DNA of 60,768 bases, from NCBI GenBank assembly GCA_019448385.1, contig JAGTXO010000090.1, forward strand, positions 1 through 60,768, given 5' to 3'. The notes beneath the pieces are model-generated. The model did not search any database. It had not been told where the DNA came from and worked only from the letters and a program-made list of their open reading frames with translations. Made by a program: the position numbers and the translations under genes. The stretch comes from Diacronema lutheri. Its lineage: Eukaryota > Haptophyta > Pavlovophyceae > Pavlovales > Pavlovaceae. Positions 25,057 to 36,990 of the stretch are shown here, in pieces; the first letter of the stretch is position 1, and each line of letters begins with the position of its first letter.

Positions 25057-25985
25057 TTAGTGCCCGTTTTGAACGCCGCGCGCTGCGCCCGCCATCCCAC
25101 GCCGCGCCGCGCGAGCGCGCATCGCCGCCCCGGCCGGCGCGCGCCTAGTGGCGCGCGCGCGGCCAAGGCCGGTCGACGTGACGGCGGCGGCCACCGTGTG
25201 GGAGGCGAATTTGACGGCGAGGAGCGCAACGAACGCGAACGCCCCTCGCGCGAATGTCGCGACGAGCGCGGCAATGACGGCCGTAATGGGCGTGGTGTGC
25301 GCTGCTGCCGTCGACCAAGGTGCTGCCGCCGGCGGGCGCTGCGCGCGCGGTCGCGCTGGCGTATGCGCCGCGCGCAGCCGTGCGCACAGGCAGCGCGCCA
25401 CCATGTGCACGCGCAAACAGAGCCGTGCCGACGGTGCGTGCTGCGGGTGGGGCGCGCGGCACCCCGTCGTCGACGTTGCCACCGCCGCTCGGAGCCGCGC
25501 CGCCAACACGCACTAGCTCTGCGGAAGAGAAGCGCTTGAGGAACGCCGCCGGCACGAACGCGACCCACGGGCTGGGCGGCGGACGCGGCGGCGGCGGGCA
25601 AGGCGGCGGGCGCGCCCACGGGCTGGGTGGCGGCGCGGGCGGCGGGAGTGGCGGTATGTGCGAGGGCGGGGGGTGGGGGGGGGGGGGGGGGGGGGTGGGC
25701 GGTGGCGGCGGGCTCGGCGGCGGCCTTTGCGGCGTCCAGCTCAGCGGCGGGCTCGTTGTCGGCGCGGGCGAGGACGGCGGCGGGTGCAGCGCGCCCGGGA
25801 TGAATTTGCACCACGGCGCGTCGAGCGGGTAGCGAAACGTCGGCTGCGCCAGCGCGGCGGGCGCAAATCGCGCGAGCGTGCGCGCCGCGAGTTCGATGGC
25901 CAGCGAGCCCGGCGCGACCGCCGGCGCTGTGAAGGCTCCTGCGCCGTCGGTTGACGACAATGTGCCCTCACTGACGCTCGCACGA
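25057..25985 (-). CDS. Unknown Pro-rich protein with a hydrophobic segment, copy A
   Basis: Minus strand, paralogous to 57064-58050. The first part encodes 'SSTDGAGAFTAPAVAPGSL', 'ELAARTLARFAPAALAQPTF' and 'RYPLDAPWCKFIPGALHPPP', then a long Pro run and 'FVPAAFLKRFSSAELVRVGG'. A different frame then reads 'TTPITAVIAALVATFARGAF' followed by 'AFVALLAVKFASHTV', a likely membrane region. The frame change means either an intron I could not place or decay. It was not recognised in any known family. A Fanzor fragment abuts its 5' end near 25990, where copy B instead continues into an ankyrin fragment. Confidence 0.35.
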
Positions 25986-25989
25986 GAAA

Positions 25990-26350
25990 GAACCAGCACG
26001 GCCTACGCAGCCGCGGGTGCGGGCGCGGCCACTGCGTCCGCTGCGGCCGCCGCCGCGGCCGCGACCGCGGGCGCCGCCGCAGCCACCAACGCCGAAACCT
26101 ACGCCGCTGTCGTCGCCGCGCCGCCGCCGCTGGCGGCGGTTGGCGGCGGCGGTGGCGGCGGCGGCGGTGCCGCCGCCACCGCCGCCCTCTTCCATTTTTC
26201 CCTCCTTCTGCACGCCCTCGTCGTGCTCTCTCTCGCGCGCGAGGGCGCGCTGCCAGAAGGCCTTGACGCGCTTGAAGCGGCCGGGCTAGGATGGAATGCG
26301 CTCGGGCCTGCCGAGGTGGTTGGCGAGGTAGATGCGCCGTCCAGTCGCGC
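25990..26350 (-). pseudogene. Fanzor 3'-end fragment
   Basis: On the minus strand the DNA matches the end of the left-edge Fanzor: 'RDWTA' (the RuvC-III Asp region), then after a small deletion the stretch coding 'GRFKRVKAFWQRAL', 'REREHDEGV' and a Gly-rich tail. It is frame-shifted and lacks the rest of the nuclease, so it is debris of the same lineage as 14-2383. Confidence 0.75.
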
Positions 26351-26397
26351 CTATATACGGCGCGGTCCGGGCTGGTCCGGCCAGTGTAAGGCTGAGA

Positions 26398-26415
26398 GTA
26401 CGACCCGGGTCGTAC
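26398..26415. repeat. 18-bp perfect palindrome
   Basis: The sequence 'gtacgacccgggtcgtac' equals its own reverse complement. It lies just beyond the Fanzor fragment in a gene-poor stretch. Its function is unknown; it could be a recombination or binding site, or chance. Confidence 0.8.
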
Positions 26416-26892
26416 AATCAAGGGTTAAAAGCCAGCCAATGAGCGCTCGAGGGGTCGGGGCGAGGCTTATGACGAGCCTAGGACCGAGACACCCTCCTGA
26501 CCGGCCGATTTGGAGTAGAATTCGGGGTCGAGCGGGCGCGGCGGACGGAGGGCCCGAGCCGGGCCGACGGAGGGTCCGACCCCGGAATGCGGGCGACCGG
26601 AAGGGCTTGGGTGATTTACGCCTAGTAGAATAGAATGGCGGATTCCGGGGGGGCTCGCAACTGGCATCGCGCAAGCTGAGGCCCCCTGACTGACCGGACC
26701 GCGCCGAGTGCGCGTGCACCCCGTGGAGGGCGCGGCCAGTCGGACACTCTTCGCGACTGAGCTCGCCGCGGCATACCGTGCGCTGCGCCGGCGCGCTACT
26801 TGCCGTTGGCCGAGCTGCGGGTGTTGCGCACCGCCGTGTTGCGCAGCCAGCGGCTGGATGCGCCGGTGGCCGGAACCTTGGCGCGCTTTGGC

Positions 26893-27069
26893 TAAGCGAC
26901 CTCGGCCTGCACAGACTCGAACGCGTGCGTAAACTCGAGGCGTTGCAGGTGGCGAGCACGTGAGTTCGCGTAGGAGGTCTTGTACTCGGTGGCCTGACTG
27001 TCGACCGACGAGAGCTTGGGCGAGTTCGGCGGCACGTTGGCTCACTTGGGCTCGGTGCGCGGCTCTGCC

Positions 27070-27102
<33 letters not shown>

Positions 27103-28040
27103 CTTCGGACTCGCTGCCCGGCTCTGCCTGTGCGGGCGCGATGCACTCGGACTCGATGCCCGGCTCTGCCTTCGTGGGCGCGGTCGCGGGCACGGGCGCG
27201 CCCTCGACCCCGTCGCGGTTGAAGACATCGAACTCGACGCACACGCCGTGGTCCTTGAAGTCGGTGGCCTCGCTGTCGTTCGCGTAAGCCTCGGGCGAAC
27301 TCGCAACGAGCGACGACATCTCGGCGTGGAGCCAGCACATCTCATGCTGCACCGCGTGTTCAGGTTCTCGAGCGCTCCGTTGAAAGAGTCACTCTCACCG
27401 AGGCGCTCGCTGCACCACACCAGATAGCCATCGAGCTTGTGAGCGTGCTCGTGCGCCCGTGCGAGGTCCTTGGAGAGCGCGTCGGCGCGCGCGCACATGC
27501 CGTCGCATGACTTGGCCGGTGTCATGCTGTGCTTCCAAGGCCTGGTGCTCGGCGTTGAGCGTGTCGTGATCCTCGCGAACGAGCTGCAACCAGCTGCAGC
27601 AGCCGCGCGACGCCGCTGTCGCCGACGATGCGCTGGAGCATGTGGCCCATGAGGTGTGCGCGGCACGTGGCGAGCGCCACATTTTTGCGCAGCAGCGCGA
27701 GGATCCGGGCGCCGCGGACGAGCCGGCCCATGCACTTGAGCGCGTAGATTCGGCCGCACATGCACGCGCCGACGACCGAGTCGGCGGGCCCGCCGTCGAG
27801 CCAAAAGTTGGCCTCGGCCGCATCGCGGCGGCGGGCGACGCGCTGAAGGATGCGCACGCGGTAGTGCCGGTCGACGAGCAGCTCGTCGCCGAAGATCTCG
27901 TCGGGCAGCAGCTCGGAGACGTTCTGGGGGTACATGCTGTGCGAGCGTGCACGCGACGAGATCTCGTCGGGCGTGCCGTCCGTTCGTTCAGAGCAGAGCG
28001 CGTCGGACCGGCAGACAGACGATGCAGCGCGCGAAGGCAC
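26893..28040 (-). pseudogene. Degenerate unknown gene with coiled-coil-like segment
   Basis: Sensible protein text appears on the minus strand but hops frames at least three times. In order it reads: 'MYPQNVSELLPDEIFGDELL', 'GACMCGRIYALKCMGRLV', 'HLMGHMLQRIVGDSGVARLL', then 'REDHDTLNAEHQALEAQHD' and 'ADALSKDLARAHEHAHKLDG' (helical, charged), 'SEATDFKDHGVCVEFDVFN', and a final 'ATEYKTSYANSRARHLQRLE' up to a stop near 26893. The stretches 'SPEAYANDSEATDF' and 'SPKLSSVDSQATEY' look like two copies of one repeat. The junctions are too tight for introns, so I call it a pseudogene. No family recognised. Confidence 0.35.
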
Positions 28041-28224
28041 CTGCGGCGCGCGGCGTGGCCTCGCGTGCCGTCACGAAGCCGCCTGCGCGCACTGCGGAGG
28101 CGGCGAGCGCGACGAGGGCGGGCGCGGACGAGGTGCTGAGCGGCGTCACGTACGCGCCCTCGCTCGCCGAGCTCGACGCCGCGGCGCTGACGATGCGCGC
28201 GGCGTACCACACCGACCGCCCCTG
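28021..28224 (+). CDS. Possible small or partial ORF ahead of the helicase relic
   Basis: A 67-residue plus-strand frame overlapping the start of the minus-strand relic. The end 'GVTYAPSLAELDAAALTMRA' reads like real protein. It could be an N-terminal exon of the helicase that was separated by the foldback element, or chance. No domain. Confidence 0.2.
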
Positions 28225-28353
28225 AGACGATGCGCGGCGCCCGCGGAGGACTGGTCCGTTGGCGCGCAAACCGTGGGCGAAAGGGCGCGAAGCCAACGGC
28301 CGTCCGCGCACGTTCAAACGCGCGCATACGGGTGGCATCCTCCCACCTTCGGC

Positions 28354-28666
28354 GCCGCTTTCTAAAAGGGTGTAGGGTGTAGGGTGTAGGATGCAAAACA
28401 AGCCCTCCCCACATTTGGGCCCGACGTCATTCCTTCTTCGAAGCCGTGACGTTACTCACATACGAGTACCTTTACTTAGTGTAGGATGTATCTATTCTCT
28501 AGGTATTTGCATAGTGTAGGGTGTAGGATACGTACGGTTATGAAAGTCCCATAGGGGGGAGAAGGAATGACGCTGTGACGAAAGAAGGAATGACGTCGGG
28601 CCCAAATGTGGGGAGGGCTTGTTTTGCATCCTACACCCTACACCCTACACCCTTTTAGAAAGCGGC
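28354..28666. mobile_element. Foldback (MITE-like) element with 85-bp perfect inverted arms
   Basis: Arms 28354-28438 and 28582-28666 are exact reverse complements over 85 bp and flank a 143-bp AT-rich centre. Near the outer end of each arm is a run of three heptamers ('gggtgta' type, 'ccctaca' on the other arm). Two more copies of the heptamer occur in the centre near 28515. No ORF is present. The element separates the unknown relic from the helicase relic. Its low GC differs sharply from the surroundings, suggesting transfer in. Confidence 0.85.
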
Positions 28667-28825
28667 GGCGCCTCGGAGCATGGCGGCTCGACAGCATGGC
28701 GCCTCGACAGCATGGCGTCGTCCAGCGTCACGCCGCGTCGTGGTCCTGCCGCTCCTCCGTGGCGCACGGATGGCGCTCCTCCGTGACGCAGCCGAACGAC
28801 GCCGCGGCGTCACGGCCCGGGCGCA

Positions 28826-30913
28826 GTCGCCATCCTGGACGCCACGGATGGCGAACCGGTCGACGAGATCCGGCACGAGGACGTCTGCGCCATCGCCACG
28901 CAGCTCGACTGCGTCTACACGGGGCTCACGGGCTCGATGTTTGGCACCAAGTGGAACGTGTGCGGGGTCATGCTCCCGAAGCGCGCCGAGCAGCGGCCGC
29001 AGCCCGGCTCGGACGCCTTCGCCTCGTACAGCGTGGCCGCCTGGGCCGACACGTTCGACTCCACGGGGCTGTACGTGCCCGACGAGCGCGAGCGCGCGGC
29101 GGCGCTCGCGGCGGTGGCCGGTCTGCGCACGGCGCGCGCGCCGGCCGGGCCGGGCGGGCGCGAGCTCGCGCGCGCGCAGGGCTACGATCGCGCCGAGCAG
29201 GCTGCGAGCGCGGCGGCGGCGCGCGCGGCGATGGCCGAGACCGGCCAGCAGCGCGCGCTCCACGGCGCGGTCGTCGACTCGGCGCTGCGCGGCGTGGGCG
29301 ACCGGCTGCACTTTTGCGACGCGCCGGGCGGCACGGGCAAGACGTTCGTCGAGCGCGCCATCATCGCCGCCGTGCGCGCGGATGGGCACGCGGTCGTCGT
29401 GTGCGCGTCCTCGGGCGTCGCCGCCACGCTGCTGCCCGACGGCCGCACCTTCCACTCGACCTTCAAGGTGCCCGTCGGCGCCGACTCGGACGGGCAAGCC
29501 GTTCAATGGCGTGCCGCGCTCCGAGCGCGGGCGCTCCGTGGCCGCCGCGGCGAATGATCGTGGGGGACGAGGCGCCGATGCAGAAGCGGGGCCGCCTCGA
29601 CTCGCTCGATCGGTGTTTGCGCGACGTGACGGGCGTCGACGAGCGCTTCGGCGGCAAGACGTTGCTGCTCGCCGGCGACTTTTGCCAGTGCTTGCCGGTG
29701 GTGCGGCGCGGCTCGCGCGCGCAGATCGTGCGCTCCTGCCTCGAGTACTCGGCATCGTGGCAGCACGATCGGCCGTACGCCTTGGTCGAGAACTCTCGCG
29801 CCTCGAACGCGGCGCGCGACACGGGCGACGCGCTCGGCGCGGGCGAGTGGGCGAAGCTGCCGCGCAGCCTCGGCGACGGCGCCTTTCCCGCGGCGGTGCC
29901 GCCTGCGGGGGCCATGCCCGGCGCATTCCCGCTCGATCCCGTGCAGCTGCCCGAGGCGTCTCGGCCTACCCGGCGGAGCTCGTAGCCACTCGCCTCCTCT
30001 CGCTCGGCGAGGGGCTGTGCAGCGGCACGCGGCTGGTCGTGCGCGGCGTGCGCGCCGGCGGCCGGCTGCTCGAGTGCGCGCGACCCGGCGCGGCCGCCGG
30101 GCGCGACAGCACCGTGCTCATCGCGCGCATCGGCCACCACTCGCCCGACGAGGGCACGTTCGCGTTTGCATGGCTGCACCGCCAGTTCCCGGTGCGGCCG
30201 GCGTAACAAGGCGCAGGGTCAAGCGCTCGGGTGCGCGGGCGTGTGGCTCGCCGAGCCGTGCTTCACGCACGGCCAGCTCTACGTGGCCGCTTCGCGCGTC
30301 GGGCACGCGTCGCGCATCCGCTTTGCGCTTGGCCCGGACCCTGTGACGCGCACCGTCGTCTTCAAAGAGGTGCTCCGCGCGGTCAGCGGTGGCGAGGCGG
30401 CGGCGGCGGCGGCGGCGTTCGCCGCGGCCGCCGTCGCCGCCGCGCGCGAATGCGCGGCGGCGGCGCGCGGTGGCGGCGGGCGCGGCGGGCGCGGCTCGGA
30501 CGGCGCGCGCGGCGCCGGCGGCGGGCGGCGCGCTGGCGGCGGGCGCGACGCCGGCGCGCGGTGCTGCCCAGCACCCGCCGGCGCGACGCCCGCCGCGCCG
30601 CTCGCGGCCGACGCGCAGCCGGCGGGTGCTCGCCAACACCGCGCGCCGCGCGACTGGCCCGCGTACCTGCGCGCCCTTCTAGGGCGCGCAGGGCGGCGCC
30701 AATGCGGCCGGCAAGCAGGGGCCTCAAGCCGGCGCGCTGCCCGACGCCGCGTGGGTCGCCGCCGCGCGCGTGCCGTCGGCGCTGCCGCCGTCCGGCGTCG
30801 CGCTCGCGCCGCTGCCGCAACCTCAGCCGCCGCCGCCGCCGCCGCCTGCCGGCAAGCAGGGCAAGCGCGCAGCGGCGGCGACGGCGGTGCGCGGCCCGGC
30901 GAGCAAGCGGTAG
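28826..30913 (+). pseudogene. Pif1/Helitron-type helicase, broken by indels and a deletion
   Basis: Superfamily 1B helicase motifs occur in order but in changing frames. Motif I is 'DAPGGTGKTF', then 'CASSGVAATLLPDGRTFHST' (Ia), 'MIVGDEAPMQKRGRLDSLDR' (motif II), 'LAGDFCQCLPVVRRGSR' (III). After a gap of perhaps 40 residues comes 'AYPAELVATRLLSL', then 'GLCSGTRLVVRGVR', 'LHRQFPVRPA', and 'NKAQGQALGCAGVWL' with 'FTHGQLYVAASRVG' (V/VI). This is the pattern of the Pif1-like helicases carried by Helitrons. Frame shifts near 29510 and 29545 are too close for introns. A tail ending 'GKRAAATAVRGPASKR' reaches a stop at 30913. No Rep (HUH) domain was found nearby. Confidence 0.75.
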
Positions 30914-32093
30914 CGGTGCCGCCGAGCCGGGGGCGGGCTCCGTGGGCGACGCGGCTTGGCCCGCCACTCGCACCACTCGCGCCGGGCGCGCACAACGCGC
31001 CGTGGTCCGCTGCGTGGCCGAGCGAAAATGCGGTCCTGGCTGCGGGGCGGATCCGACACGCCATGCGGGAGAGGCCGTACAGCGCGTGAGCTTGGGCCCG
31101 TGATTTATTACTCATGGATTTATTACTCATGCCATGGCGTCGCGCCACGATTACGCCCGTGGCCCCGGCCGCCAGCCTCGCGCCGCTACGCCGTGTCGTC
31201 GCGGCCGGCGCACACAGCGAACTGTGTGTCCGCGGCACATGCCCGGCTGCTCGCGAGCTGCAAGCTTGCCGAACTGCTCGCGCTAAAATGGCGCGTTGCG
31301 GGCGTGCCCGCGCACCGCGCGTATGTTCCGCGCGTTCCAGGCGCGCCGCGCCGCGCGCCGAAGCGGCGCGCGGCGCACGTGCGGCCGCGAGCCGAAGAGG
31401 GGCCGGCGCGACCGGCCGCGAGGCAGACGCAGACGCTCGGCGTGCCGGTCGACGCGTCGTCCAAATCCGCGTCGGGCGGATGCGCGCCTAGGCCGGCGCT
31501 GCGTGCAATCGGCGCGGGTCGCCGCCGCATGACGAAGCATGCTTCCATCCGGTGCTCGGCCACGCGCTCGGGCGTAACGTTCGCGCCTGTTCGGCCGAGG
31601 CGCACTCGCCGTCCCCTCGCGCCGGCAATGCGCGTGCGTGCCAGCACGCCGGCAGCGGAGGATGCCACGGCAGCGGCGAGCGGGTCCCCGCCGGTGTGCC
31701 GCTCGGCGCCCCGTCACGCGCAACGCGCGCGCCGCCCGCTGAACGCGCACAATTGCCTGGGCAAGATCGTCCCGCGCTCACGCCGCCGTCGCATCGTTCC
31801 ATGCATGGCGCCCGGCTCGTCCGTACCGCTTTCGGGCAGTGCCGCGACGCCCTTTTTCAAAGGCGGGTGCCGCGCTGATTCGTCATCGGCCACCATCCAT
31901 CTGGCCCTCTAAAGCCGGTTTGCGCGTGGGCGCCCGTCCGGTGCGAGAAGCGGCTCGCGTCCTCGCGCGGGGCGCCTCCGCGCCAGGCGCCCGGCGCGCG
32001 CTCGTCTTGCCGCGCCACCACGCTGATCTGCGCCCAACCCTCGCTCGCCTATTCCCCCGTCGTTTCTGCTGCGTAGCCCGCAACAGCGCGCGC
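30914..32093. other. Gap between helicase relic and giant gene
   Basis: No convincing gene on either strand; open frames here are Arg/Ala/Pro-rich and motif-free. At 31101-31130 an AT-rich 15-bp unit 'gatttattactcatg' is repeated twice in tandem. The promoter of the giant gene should lie at the right end. Confidence 0.4.
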
Positions 32094-35000
32094 ATGACGC
32101 GTGCACGGCGCAGCGCCTGGAGCAACTTCCGAGTCGTCGGCCGGCAGCCTGTGGGGGGCGCGTTCATCGGCCCGATGTGGCCGGTGAGAGTGCCCGACGT
32201 GCCGCGTGGTGAGCGCCTGCACGGCTCGCCGGGTTCGGCGCGTTCCCAGTCGGCCTCTCTCCGACTCGCCGTAAACCTTGCGTGCGCACCCCGCACACCC
32301 GGCGCTGCGCGGCGCGGCGCAGGCGTGAAAAACGAGGGCAACGCGTGCTACGTGAACGCCCTCGCGCAATCGCTCGTCGCCTTGAACGTGCTCCGTCCGA
32401 TGCCCCGCTCCGCTTCGCGCCGTGCGGGAAGAGTCGAGAAGGCGCTTTTTCGGGACTTTGGCACGCTGCTCGAGGACACCGAGGCGCCGGCACAGCTGTG
32501 TCTTGTGTCCGTCGTCGACGTCATCTTGGGCCGTGGCACGCGAGGGACGCAGCAGGACGCTGCTGAGTTCTTCCAGATGCTACTCGGCCGAGTGCCCGGG
32601 CTCGCTGCTGCCTTCGAAGACGACAGACGCGTAGTGCTCGAGCCGATCGCTGTGGCCTCGAGCGAGCGCGGTGAGGGCATCGCCATCCTCGTCAGCATTG
32701 GCGGCGATGCGGCGCGCACGCTCGCACACGCTCTGGGGGGCGTCGCTGGGCCGCCGCAGGGTGGCAGCCCGGACGCGTGCCGCTCGGACGTGCTCATGCC
32801 AGCCAGCATTGCCGTCGAGGTGCCGCGCACGACGCGCGGCAATGGCTCGCAGTGCAAGAACAAGCACGCGTTCGTGTGCGCGCCGCGGCTGCTACTCGGC
32901 GGGCGCGACTACCTCCTCGTCGCCGCCGTCGTGCACTTGGGCGAGGAGTCGACGAGCGGGCACCTTGTCGCCATCGTGCTCCGCAACGGGGCTTGGTTTC
33001 TGTGCGACGACGACAACGTGCGGCGGCGCGCACGGCCGCTTGGCGCCGCGACCGGCGGTTGATCGCAGCCGCAGCCGCCCCGTCCTCCCGCGCGGCACGC
33101 GCGCGTGGCCTGAAAGCTCGCGCCGCGCGCCTGCCGCACGCACGCGCGTTGCCCGCGCAGATGCACAACTTGTCTCAGTCCGACGCGCTGGCGTGGGCAA
33201 GTGGTGCGAGCATGCTCTTCTACAGCCGGCTCGACGCGGAACCGTTGGACCCGGCGCTGGGCTCAGCGTCACCGCCGTCGGCCGCATCGCCTGCGTGGCC
33301 GAGCTCGGCGCCCGACGCGCCGACCCTGTCGGCAGCCTGGTCGCGGGTGCGGCAGATGGCAGCGGTGCCAACAGATGCGACGATCGGCATCGCGGAGACG
33401 GCTGCAGACACCTCTGCGGCGGCGATCGGCCCAGCTGCGTGCGAGGCCCGCCAAGTTGTCTCCGCGACGCGCGCATTGCCAATGGCGGTGAGTGCCTCGC
33501 ACGCGCACGCCGTCCGCTGTCCACAGCGTGGCGCCCGGCGCTTGCGTTCGCGCCAGGTAAAGTTTGCGCGTATAGCGTGCAGCACCCTCACGCATCCCCT
33601 ACGCCTCCCGCCCGCCCGACCTCTTGCCCGCCGGCCGCGCGCAGGACCAGCGCACGCCAATTGTTGGGCGCGGCCAAATCTGGGCATGCGCAAATTTTGA
33701 GCCGGCAGCGGAGGGCGGGGATGCGCAGCACAACTGGCGCAAGCGCACGTGGTGCCCGCAGCACGAGCAGCGCGAGCAGCGCGAGCAGCGCGAGCAGCGC
33801 GAGCAGCGCGAGCAGCGCGAGCAGCGCGAGCAGCGCGAGCAGCGCGTGCAGCGCGTGCAGCGCGAGCAGCGCGAGCAGCGCGAGCAGCCCTGGCAGCCAG
33901 CGCGGCCAGGCCTCGGCGCGGGCGCTGGCGTTCGGCCCGCTGCTCTGCCGCCGAGCCATCCGCGCGCCAGCATGCGCGCGAGCAACCGCTTCGAGCCGCT
34001 CTTGTTGGCCGAGGCGGACGTGCCCGCCACCGAGCCCGCCGCCGCCCAGCCCGCCGCCCAGCCCGCCGCCGAGCCCGCCGCCAAGCCAGCCGCTGCCAAG
34101 CCCACCGCCGAGCCCGCCGCCCAGTCCACGGCCCAGCCTCCCACCGTGCCTGACGCCAAGCCAGCCGACCAGCCCGCCGTCAAATGCGCTGCCGCCAAGC
34201 GCGCTGACGACCGCATTGCTGCCGCTGAGGTAGGCGCCGTCGCCGCCACGCTTGCCGCCGCCACCGAGCCTGGCGGCGTTGCCGAGCTCGCCGCCGCCGC
34301 CGACGAGGGCTGCAGGGCGCGTGCCGACGCGCTCGCCAAGCGCGAGACCCGCCGCGCGCTCCACCGCGAGCAGCTTTTTCGCGAGGACAAGCGCGCGGCC
34401 GGCCGCCTGATCGAGCAGTGCGCGCTGGGCTCTGCGGACGATGCAGCGCGCGCGCGCGCCCTGCTCGAGCGCGTCAAGGCGCGTGGCCACGCGCTGCCTC
34501 CGCACCTGCTGCGGTCGCTGCGCGACCTCGCGTCGCCGCGGCTCGCGCTCGCCGCTGAGGCGGCGGGCGTGCTCGCCGCGTCCGAGATGGGCGAGGCGGA
34601 CGCACCTGCGGAGGCGCGCGCGCTACTCATGCACGCCGAGGCCGTGGGCGCCCACCTGCCCGCGCACACAGAGCTCGCGCTGCGCCGCGCCTGCATCCCC
34701 ACCGCCGAGCAGGCGGAGCTGCTCGCGACTGCGCGCGAGCTGCTCGCGCCGCGCGACCCCGAAGGCTCGGTGGCTCCGGCGGGCGCGCGTGCCGAGTGCG
34801 ACGGCGCCGCGCTCGGCACTCGCGCGCGCGAGCTCCTCTCGCGACTCGACGAGGCGCACCTCGACGTGCAGCCCTGCATTGCGCGGCAACTGCGCCGGCT
34901 CGCCGCCACCGAGCCAGACGCAAGTTCGAGCGCTGCGCTCGCCGCCACGCCCGGCACCGCCGGTCGCGCGGCCGCCGAGCCGCGGCGCGCGTGGCGCCCG

Positions 35001-36939
35001 CGCGGGTGGCGTCTCGCGGTAGGCGCAAAGGGTGCGCGCGCGCGCGCGCGCGCGCCGCGGCTGCTCCGCTCGACACGGCGCCGCCCGCGGCGGCCGGCGC
35101 CGTCCCGCCGCTCGAGCCGCAGCCCGAGCGCCGTGCAGCCGACGCCGCGGCCGCCGCAGCGGCGCCGGCGGCCGGCGACGACGGCGTGGCACGCGCGCTC
35201 GCAGCCGCAGCGCGCGGCGACGGCCTCGACGGCGTCGATGGCGCCGACGACCTCGTTTGCGCGCCGTGCGACCGAGGCTGCGCGCACGCACGCGACGGCG
35301 GCTGCTGCGAGCCTGCCGCGCGCAGCTCGCCCGACCAGTGCCCGCGCGCACCGCCGCGGCGCGCACGGCGGGCGGCAAAGCGCGCGCGCGACCGGCTGCG
35401 GAGATCAATCGACAGGTCAGAGCGGGCTGTCGGCCGCCGATTGCGTGGCGGCGACGCGCGCCGCGAGCGCAAGCGCAGGTGCGCGACGGGCGGCCAGCAC
35501 GCACCGCAGCCGCTCCGCCGCGCGAGTCGCAGCCCGCCGTCGCGCACCGATCGGCCCTCGGCCGAGCATGCCGCCGAGCCTGCCGCCGAGCCCGACAGCC
35601 CCCACCGCCGCCCGTGTGCCGGTGCCGCCGTCGCCGTCGCCACTGTCCGGTGCGCCGTCGGCATCTTCGCGAGTGTCGTCGCCGCCTCTGCCGTCCGGGC
35701 CGCCATTGCTCCGGCCGCTCGCCCGTCTGCAGCCACCGCCTTTTGGCTCGTCGCCGTGTGCTCGGCCGCCGCATGGGCCGCCTTCGCCTCCGCCGCCCGC
35801 CCGACCGCCGCCTTGGCCGCGCCGCAGCCTGCCACGCAATCGTCGGCCGCCGAGCCCACCGCCGCCGCGCCAGCCCCCGCCCAGCCCGCCGCTGCCGAGC
35901 CAGCCGCTGCCCAGCCCGCCGCGGCCGAGCCCGCCGTGGCGCAGCGCGACGTCCAGTCCGCCGCCCCGGCGCTGCTCGCGTGGGCGGGCGACGCGGCTGC
36001 GCTCCGGCTGGCCGATGCCGCCGCGCGCGCCGGCATCCCGCAGGCAGAGGTGGACTGCATTGCGGGCGGCGACATGCTCGCCTCCACTGTGGACGCTTGC
36101 TGCGAGGTCGTGCTGCGCGTGCACGGGCAGGCCGGCGAAGGGCGCGTCTGCCACGTACCGCTTGCCGCTCAGCCCGCGGTGTTCCAGGACGGCGCCGAGC
36201 GCGCCGCGCTGCTGCACCGCCTGCACAGCGAGGCGACGACGCAGGCGGTCATCGGCATGTGGAGCCCGCCGGGCGGGCGCGGCGGTGCGGGCAGTGACGA
36301 TGGCACGCCGCCCGCCTCCGGCCATTTCACCGCGTTGCGCCTCGTGCGCGTCGCGCGCGCGGGCGAGCATCGCTACGACGCGGTGCTTGTCGACACGCTC
36401 GCGTCGCCGAGCAGGCAGGCGCTCAAGCGTGCCAGGTCGATAACCGCCACGCTGCACGCGGCGGGCCTCGACGTCTTGCCCGTGCGCCGCGCGCGGCTGC
36501 TCGACAACGCGGCGCAGCGTGGCGCGACGTGCGGCCTCGCCGTGGTGGGCGCGCTCAACGACGCCGCGCTCGCTGCGGCGGGCGGTGCATCCGCGCCGCG
36601 CACGTTCAGCGTGGCGGACATGTACGCTGTTGGCGAGCACCTCCGCGTCGCGTTGACTGGCGCGGTCAGCGGGCGTGCGCCGAGCGGCGCCTGCGCCGGG
36701 GCGGGCGCGGTGCGCGGCGGGGGCAGCCGCGATCGCGCTGCCGAAGCGCCGCGGCAGACGCGCGGCGCCAAGGCCGCCGCAGACGCCGCCGCCGCTGCCG
36801 CCGTTCCGCCGCCGCCGCCACCTCCGCCGCCCGCGCTGGGCGCCGCCGCCGCCACCACCACCGCCGCTGCCGCTGCTGCCGCCGCCGTGGCCGCGCCGCC
36901 ACCGCCGCCACCGCCGCCGCGTGCCGGCGACGAGGGCGA

Positions 36940-36990
<51 letters not shown>

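Noticed and set aside
29510-29560. Introns explaining the helicase frame changes
   Set aside because: Two frame changes fall within about 40 bp with no usable donor/acceptor pair, so small indels in a pseudogene are the better reading.
30956-31912. Plus-strand ORF of 318 codons in the gap before the giant gene
   Set aside because: Basic, Pro/Arg-rich throughout, no domain, and equally open in other frames.
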